DNA from: Cristatella mucedo | Lineage: Eukaryota; Bryozoa; Phylactolaemata; Cristatellidae | Direction of reading: 5' to 3' | Length of the DNA: 64,000 nucleotides | Assembly: GCA_009760855.2 (NCBI GenBank) | Contig: WPIO01000028.1 | Location: 4,049,501 to 4,113,500, forward strand | Shown here: positions 57,805 through 64,000 of the stretch, one piece after another | How positions within the stretch are numbered: the stretch's first letter is position 1 | Layout: the number at the start of each line of letters is the position of its first letter | Program-made: the position numbers and the translations under genes | The notes under the pieces: model-generated | What the model saw: only the letters and a program-made list of their open reading frames with translations | Database searches by the model: none | What the model was told of the DNA's origin: nothing

Positions 57805-60290
57805 ATAGTAATAATAACAATAATAATAATGTACTTGATAAAGCGCCCTCAGAGAACATAATCTCTTTCTAGGCGCTTTACATTTGCTGCTAAGGGAAAT
57901 GCAATTGAATGGTAAGTAAAATCATGCTTGAAAAACAAACAAAATGAATAACATGGTTAGGGGTGACATGCACAGGGTCAGCATGCAAGTGTGGTTAGTG
58001 GCAGCATGCACAGTGTCAGTACGCATAAGCACATCAAGGACGAATCACAGGGACCCACTAAATGCTGTCCTAAATAGGTGTGTTTTTAAGTTCTGTCTAT
58101 ATGTGGTCAAGTCAGGGGATGTTCTGACATAAGTCGGGAGGGAGTTCCAGGCTTTGGGAGCACACGAACTAAATGCACGGTCTCCAAAGGATTTGAGGTT
58201 TGTACGAGGAATTGGTAAACTATCGGATTCCGAAAACAATGGTGGTACAATGCTTGGCTTGGTGGGGGAGTAGATTTGAGAGATAGGCTGGAGCCAAAGA
58301 ATTAAGTGACCTAAAAGTGAGTGACAAAACCTTGAAGTCGATCCGTTGTTTGACTGGTAGCCAGTGCAGGTTGGCGAGAAGTGGTGTGATGTGGCAACTA
58401 GGAGCTCACGACAGATAAGCTTAGCTGCAGAGTTAGGCACCAACTGTAATCACCTGATTGCACATGCTGGTAGGCCAGTAAGCAGCGAGTTACAGAAGTC
58501 AAGACGGGATGTCACAAATGTATGGACCAACATAGACGTGGTATCCTTATCTAAACAAGCCCGAATTTTAGCAATGTTATGCAGCTGAAAGTAGGCAGAC
58601 CTGATTGCGGAGCTGATCTGGTCGTCTAACGACAGGTCACTTTGGAACATGACACCTAGATTTCGAGCTGATTCAACAGGTGATATGCTGGCCGAGCCAA
58701 TTTTGAGCATCAGCCTTTCCAATTTCTGAATAACACTGGGTTTGCCCATAACTAGTAAGTTAGTCTTGTCATCGTTTAATTTAAGAATATTTGCTGCCAT
58801 CCATGTGCGGATGTCATCAATACATGCAGCAAGTGAGTTGAGAGAATTCGAGGTGCTCAAAGGCTGGGATGGATCAAAGCAGAGGTACAGCTGAGTGTCA
58901 TCTGCTTAGAAGAGCCACGGCTTAGCTCCTTCGTACCTAGCTGAACTGCTGCATCAGTTTCAGCCTGTTCGCGCCCTCAGGTCCTGTGTGGACAATAAAT
59001 TAGCTGTCCCATTCCTCAGCGTCATGTTCCATGTTCCAACATGTCCCATTCCTCCGCTTAAAGACAGTTGGCGACAGAAGCTTTAGCTCTGCAGGTCCTA
59101 GACTGTGGAACTCGCTTCCACAATTCTTACGCAACGACAACTACTCTCCAACTGCCGACTATCGCACATCTTTTTCAGCGGTCCTGAACTGCTACTTCTA
59201 TGCTACTCACTACCTCAGCTGCTCTCCTGACTCTGCTATGCTTCCCACTTTCTCTCTGTTGTGTGAGACGAAGTCTGTTGGCCACCGAATGCGTACCGAA
59301 AGTCGCTTAGACTGTGAGTGGGCTATACAAAACTCTCCTGCGTAACACCCACATGGTCTTTATGACTTTGTGGAGTTACTGACGGAGATACATTACAAGT
59401 GAAAGCCTAGATTGTGCTTGGCAATCACACCAGCAAGAGGGAGAGGATAAACCGTGAAAAGAACTGGACTTAACAAGGAGCCCCGAGGTACCCCATATTT
59501 CAGAGGTACCTCGGGTAATCTTTGTCCATTCCCGTCAATACTCTGGAGTCTGCCACTGAGATAGGACCTGACCCATTGCAGAGCAGTGCCAGTGATGCCC
59601 AGGCGAGATGAGGGGTGCTCAAGAAGAACTTGGTGATCGATAGTATACAAAGCTGCCGAAAGATCGAGCAAACCAAGCAGAGATACTGTCTGCATTCCTA
59701 AGTAGGTCGTTGTACATCCTAAGCAATGCTGACTCTGTGGAGTGATTAGCTCTAAAGCCAGACTGGAACTTACTAGCAAGGTGTGACTCATTCCAGTGTC
59801 TTTGGTAGGAATGGTAGAAGGGAGACTCGGGGGTAGTTGCTCACGTTCCCTTGGTCTAATGTCGCTTTCATTAGAAGTGGCCTGACTACAGCTTTTTTGA
59901 GAGGTTCTGGGACATGACCCGAGGCCAATGACATGTTAATGATGTTAGTTATGCATGGCAGCAGCAGATAAATGCAAAGTAGGAGCAGAAAAGTGGGTAC
60001 AGGGTCCAAAGGATTTGTTGTCTTCTTTGATTGGGATATGACCTTCAGGACAAGATCACCAGTGACCTGCTTAAGTGTAGACATTGAGGTGCAGCCAGGA
60101 ATCGGGGGGGGGGGGGGGACAGCATTCTAGGGTGCATGTTGTCATCGCAGGGACGGACTCCCTTATCTTGTCTATCTTCCGGACCAAGAATCGAGAGATG
60201 CGATCGGCTAGATCATCACAAGGATCATCAGGTAAGGAGGTAATCTGCGAGCGGTTGAGATGGTTGATCGTCGACATCAGCATTTTTTGA
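57805..60290 (-). mobile_element. LINE family B (CR1/L2-like), long copy with reverse transcriptase, broken
   Basis: Read on the minus strand from 60290. The region before the RT includes LADRISRFLVRKIDKIRES. The RT follows, with LDPVPTFLLL and GHVPEPLKKAVVRPLL (60084-59788), then LLDLSAALYTIDHQVLLEH, GVPRGSLLSPVLF and HNLGFHL (59791-59393). The LINE A insertion (58908-59395) comes next. The RT resumes with ADDTQLYLCFDPSQPLS, LKLNDDKTNLLVMGKPS and RLDFCNSLLTGLP (58907-58045). The 3' UTR ends in the AAAGCGCC/GGGCGCTTT stem and (ATT)n at 57805. Frameshifts near 59790, 60080 and 58440, plus the insertion, make it non-autonomous. A second, diverged copy of the RT segment (ILNLRVDRTKLIVTDKPS) lies at 60335-60530, suggesting further nesting. 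Confidence 0.88.
58908..59395 (+). mobile_element. LINE family A, 3' fragment nested in LINE B
   Basis: It begins GCCACGGCTTAGCTCCTTCG (HGLAPSYLAELLHQF frame), continues through RLWNSLPQFLRN and ends GACGGAGATACATTA. It sits between the two halves of the long minus-strand LINE B ORF, splitting it next to the YADD codons. Confidence 0.88.
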
Positions 60291-60334
60291 TTGTGTTAAC
60301 CTCTTCCAGTTACAAACAACTAAGTGAAAGGTCA

Positions 60335-60530
60335 TTTCTCGATCAGGACAGATTCCCGGGAGAGACTACAAGTTAGATTCTAGCCGAACTAGTATCGAGG
60401 GCGAGGCATTCCTGTTTCTCAGTGAGTCTTTCAAGTTTCTGAGTGACACTAGGTTTGTCCGTAACTATTAGCTTGGTCCTGTCGACCCTCAAATTGAGAA
60501 TGTTAACGGCTGTCTATATATAAATTATAT
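60335..60530 (-). mobile_element. LINE family B, internal RT fragment
   Basis: On the minus strand it encodes ILNLRVDRTKLIVTDKPSVT, the same segment as LKLNDDKTNLLVMGKPSVI in the neighbouring copy but clearly diverged. It is therefore a separate, older copy. Confidence 0.65.
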
Positions 60531-62489
60531 TAGATGTGAATGCCGGCAATGCAAGCTGCAGGTCAATCTAGTGAGTTACTGGAACGCTATGAAAGATCAC
60601 AGGTGCTGGATGTCTTTGCATTAGAACTAAGACTAAATCTTTCTTGGTGATATCGGCAACAGGGATTATACATGCTGTGCAAAATGAGAGGACCTGGAGC
60701 AAGATATCTCATCTCTCCTGGTATCTCATACTTTGGATACTTGCAGAATGGCTGTGGCCGCTGAAATCGCTACCACTAAAGAGTGGGCCATAAATGAATA
60801 CAGTATTACGTTCGTTATTTCAATTGAATGTGCATATACAAACCACCGTGCATACCTCTGGGGCTATGGCTTGTGACAAAAATTTCACAGTACAGTGCGA
60901 TCCAGCTGATGCAAGCACAGGCAAATGCTTTCGGGTTCTCTCAGTTTGCAAGTACTTTGCCAAGTCCAACGGTTCACACAAACCTTCGTAAACCAAGCCC
61001 TCGTTTCAGCAAGCCTTTGGGGCATCCATAACTCGGCAGAACTTTAGTCAGTCTATTTTAAACTACATATCGAAGCAAGCATTGCTGGATAAAAAGAAAT
61101 ATTTATTATTCCAAGACTTAATGCTTGTGATATATTTCTTTTTATCCGCACTCAAGTGAGCATACTTTCTTACTCTTGTTCTTCTAATCAGACATGATCA
61201 ATTTTGCTGTTCACATGGTTTCCATTTGTCTTCTTACTGCTCTAATGTAAATGTGGCCCAATAGATGCCACGCCTAGATAAAACTGAGGGCATGACTGCT
61301 ATGCCTCAAACTTTGAAGTGGTCAAAGGCCATATATACGAGGAGTTGCATTATGGGGATTATTATCCGAAGAGGATCGACCATAAAAGCATGGCTCATGT
61401 CTCTAGCATTGATCAAAGAGTCAGTGAAATGAACTCGAGTGACTGCAAAGGAGCCACGATGGCCCTGGGTGAATTTTGGAAAATATCGAGCCTAATGGAC
61501 TAAAATTGTGCTCGAAATCCACATTTTTCTTATCCTAGTTAAAAGACTACAACTTTACAGTGTGTATGCCTCAAAGAGTACGCTTTGATTGGGATCCATA
61601 GCAACAGTTTTGTGCATACTAGGTTCGACATTAGCACTTCACTAACAGGCACAAGGTTTAGGTTTCCAAAATTAAACTTGAGCCCCAATTCGCATCTTCC
61701 AACAATATGCCGATTGTATTGCTTGCAAGAGGTGTAGTTTTTGCATATGGCCAAGCAGGAAAATGGCAAAAGTACAATATCGCCCATTGTGCCCTTCTTT
61801 TTATTGTAAACATCTGAAGTACACAGATAGGCTCAGTGGCATAGCAGCAAATCAGCAGGTACTGCCGCTTAGTGTGAGATGCGCTGCGGTCACGTGGACA
61901 TCTAACACTGTCTTAAAAACAATGCTGCCGTAATGGTGCTCCAATTTTTTTCCTGCTGTATATGAATCCTGGCAGGCACTCAAATGCTCCCAAGCAAAGC
62001 ATGCACATCGGTGCAGATACATTGCCAGCAAAGGAAAAACCCAGGCCCCTTCATCGTTGAACGATGCTGCCTTCTGCTACACGCAGTGAAGCGTAGCTAG
62101 TTTTAAAGCTATAGCTCCGTATAAAAAGTCGATGTTCACAAAGTAAGTGGGTCAAGGTAGCGAGAACGGCATTCCGGGCAATTATCCAGGACAAGCCAAG
62201 CAGATGTGTGTCGTCAAATGCATGAGAAAAAACACAGCCACCACGAAATAATTACATAAAAACTAAAAAGGACCACCCAGGGTTACAATAGCTCGCGCCT
62301 TTGAAGTCTTTCCAAACATCTCGCCGAGTCTAAAGCATATGCATAATAATTAACGATGCCTAAAGACAAAAGAATCTTCTGTGCAATGCATCATGCATTC
62401 CTAACTGTGACCTTACTTAAATCTGTTGCGGCTCTAAGCGATGCCGGAGGGCCACTTACGTATAGGCCGAGAACAGTTTTATCGTCTAC
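60531..62489. other. Unassigned sequence downstream of the candidate minus-strand exon
   Basis: Could contain further exons or introns of the gene represented by 62763-62490; I could not define any. It contains the inverted repeat at 61.09 kb. Confidence 0.35.
61087..61147. repeat. 16-bp inverted repeat
   Basis: GGATAAAAAGAAATAT (61087-61102) and its exact complement (61132-61147), with a 29-nt loop. No coding region nearby. Confidence 0.85.
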
Positions 62490-62763
62490 CTGTAGGCACG
62501 TCAGAGAACAGCACCAACCCAGGAGTGCTACAGGCATCGTCTTCCCAAGCAGGCTGTGCAACTACAATGGGTAGCAGCATGCACATGTATGCTATAGTGC
62601 ACCAAATGAAGAGGCCATAGCCGGGCGTCAAAGCTGCCGGCATTACACACGTCCGGTCGAGATGTGTGGAAACACAGGCCTGAAGTGCTGCAAGGGCACA
62701 CCACCGGCTTATTCTGAAGATGCGATCAGTGGCCAAGCTCTGTACGAATGACCTGCCGGACAC
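62490..62763 (-). CDS. Candidate internal coding exon, membrane protein, unrecognised
   Basis: On the minus strand a strong acceptor (TTTCCTTTCATTACAG) precedes 274 nt open in one frame, ending at a donor (CCTACAG|GTAGAC), phase 0 to phase 1. The peptide starts VSGRSFVQSLATDRIF and contains a hydrophobic segment (YGLFIWCTIAYMCMLLPIVV) followed by an acidic linker. No repeat family found here covers it. Neighbouring exons were not found. I do not recognise the family. Confidence 0.4.
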
Positions 62764-63599
62764 CTGTAATGAAAGGAAAGCCAGGTTTTATTATTGCTCA
62801 CGAGAGAAAATCATGCCATAACAAATCTCTTTTGAGCTGCCAACTCGTGCTGCTAAAGTAACAACTCGTGCAATCTAACTAGTATTGCATATCGACCGGC
62901 TTCAGACACATGCCTAGCCGATAGCTGCATACCTTGAGTGCTTGGTCAGACTCTTAACAGGATGTCTGCAAACTACAGCCAAACCTATTGTCGATGTATG
63001 TTCAAGGGACGGATAAAACGGTGAACATGTACATAAAGTGCAATTTAAGGTACTGCGACCAGATGCAAGTGGAACATGCGAGCAGCATGGACTCATGCTC
63101 AACATCGGTGGCTCTTATATACACCAGCAACTTCTCTTTCTCAAGCAATCAACTCCAAGATGCATCTCGAGCTGGGATAAGAGAAAGCTGGTACCTATCA
63201 CTGGCCAAATCCAGAGTGGCACTGGAGCAGCTCTCAGGCTAGCCGCGATACTAGCTCCTGCAATACTAGCTCCCTTGCTTTAGTGGGTCTGACTAGGGCA
63301 CATAAAGCCACCCGTTGAGAGGTGGACTAGAAAAGTAGAATTGGGTAAGGGACACATTAGTTAACCGGGAGCAGAGCGAGGTGTCAGTCTGACAGTGAGA
63401 TCCGCTCAGGTTAGAATGGAGCTTTGATCAGACAAAGAGTGGTCATGATGTGGACCGACTGCAGTGCTCCACGTCATTAGACGAAGAGCAAAAGGATGGC
63501 AAGCTGGCGAAGGAGCCTTCTAATAAATTACAGGTGGAAGCAAATAGGCCGAGGATAGCTAGGGTCCGACAAAGTAGCAGCTACTCTCAAGGTCAAGAG

Positions 63600-63679
<80 letters not shown>

Positions 63680-64000
63680 TATAAACGAGACGGCTGACAG
63701 AGCTCGAGGCTGCAGCTTCGGTAGTCGATGCGAAACTCGAGCGCACGAGAGTCGAACCTACGGCGACGAACAGCTAAGTGCAACTTAGACTGCTGCGGTC
63801 GTGTTCTGTCGGCTACTCAGTTAGCTGCTCATATCTTGAGGTGCTGTAGCGGTCCGCCTTTGGGGTCGGACCATCGCTAACTATGCAGGCATGTGGTAGC
63901 TTATTGTAGTCGGGCTTCGGGAGTTCTCATGCAGTTAACTCTGTCGGTCCGGTACGCGCCGCGTAAAGCGCTTGCGCCGGCATGTAACCACTACTGACAG
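62764..64000. other. Unassigned sequence to the window end
   Basis: Apart from the (GA)n array nothing is recognised. The last 300 bp is somewhat CpG-richer and could be near a gene start outside the window. Confidence 0.3.
63603..63675. repeat. (GA)n microsatellite
   Basis: Uninterrupted GA units; long Arg/Glu and Ser/Leu frames through it are artefacts. Confidence 0.96.

Noticed and set aside
63450-63788. Arg/Glu-rich 112-codon frame
   Set aside because: Mostly the (GA)n array; flanks have no recognisable protein.

Overview
This is nuclear DNA from an animal. Genes are split by GT-AG introns, spaced widely and embedded in interspersed repeats: LINE fragments, tRNA-derived SINEs, hAT and Tc1/mariner remnants, and long (GA)n and (TA)n arrays. 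The repeat mix (CR1/L2-type LINE tails, tRNA SINEs, a SPIN-like hAT MITE) fits an invertebrate, but I cannot name the species. No operon, phage or CRISPR structure is present.

Two genes are recognised with confidence. A ZDHHC24-type palmitoyltransferase lies on + at 30183-31197 (two exons, 302 aa). TFIP11, the tuftelin-interacting protein 11 / spliceosome-disassembly factor, lies on - at 57527-38777. All ten TFIP11 coding exons can be joined in frame, giving 895 aa. The two genes are convergent. A third convincing coding locus lies on + at 23417-25079 (two exons, Ser/Ala-rich, C-terminus -TTV); I do not recognise it. Three single-exon candidates are weaker: 11955-12176 (+), 29356-29497 (+) and 62763-62490 (-).

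The rest is mostly repeats. LINE family A has a (ACATT)n tail and LINE family B an (ATT)n tail; both are CR1/L2-like by their reverse-transcriptase C-termini. SINE family C has at least ten copies with clear B boxes. SINE family D has a 3' end resembling that of LINE B. 0.8-1.7 kb and 7.0-9.3 kb hold two different hAT transposase relics, the second split by a LINE A insertion. 18.7-18.9 kb holds a 183-bp SPIN-like hAT MITE with an 8-bp target duplication, inside a degenerate GGGTTTA-rich tract. The TFIP11 introns (38.8-57.5 kb) hold Tc1/mariner relics, LINE B and A copies, SINEs and palindromic TA-rich DNA. 57.8-60.5 kb holds the longest LINE B copy, opened by LINE A within the YADD region.

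I found no new gene system. The points most worth following are the SPIN-like element (a family known for horizontal transfer), the SINE D/LINE B shared tail, and the nested insertions that order the repeat families in time.
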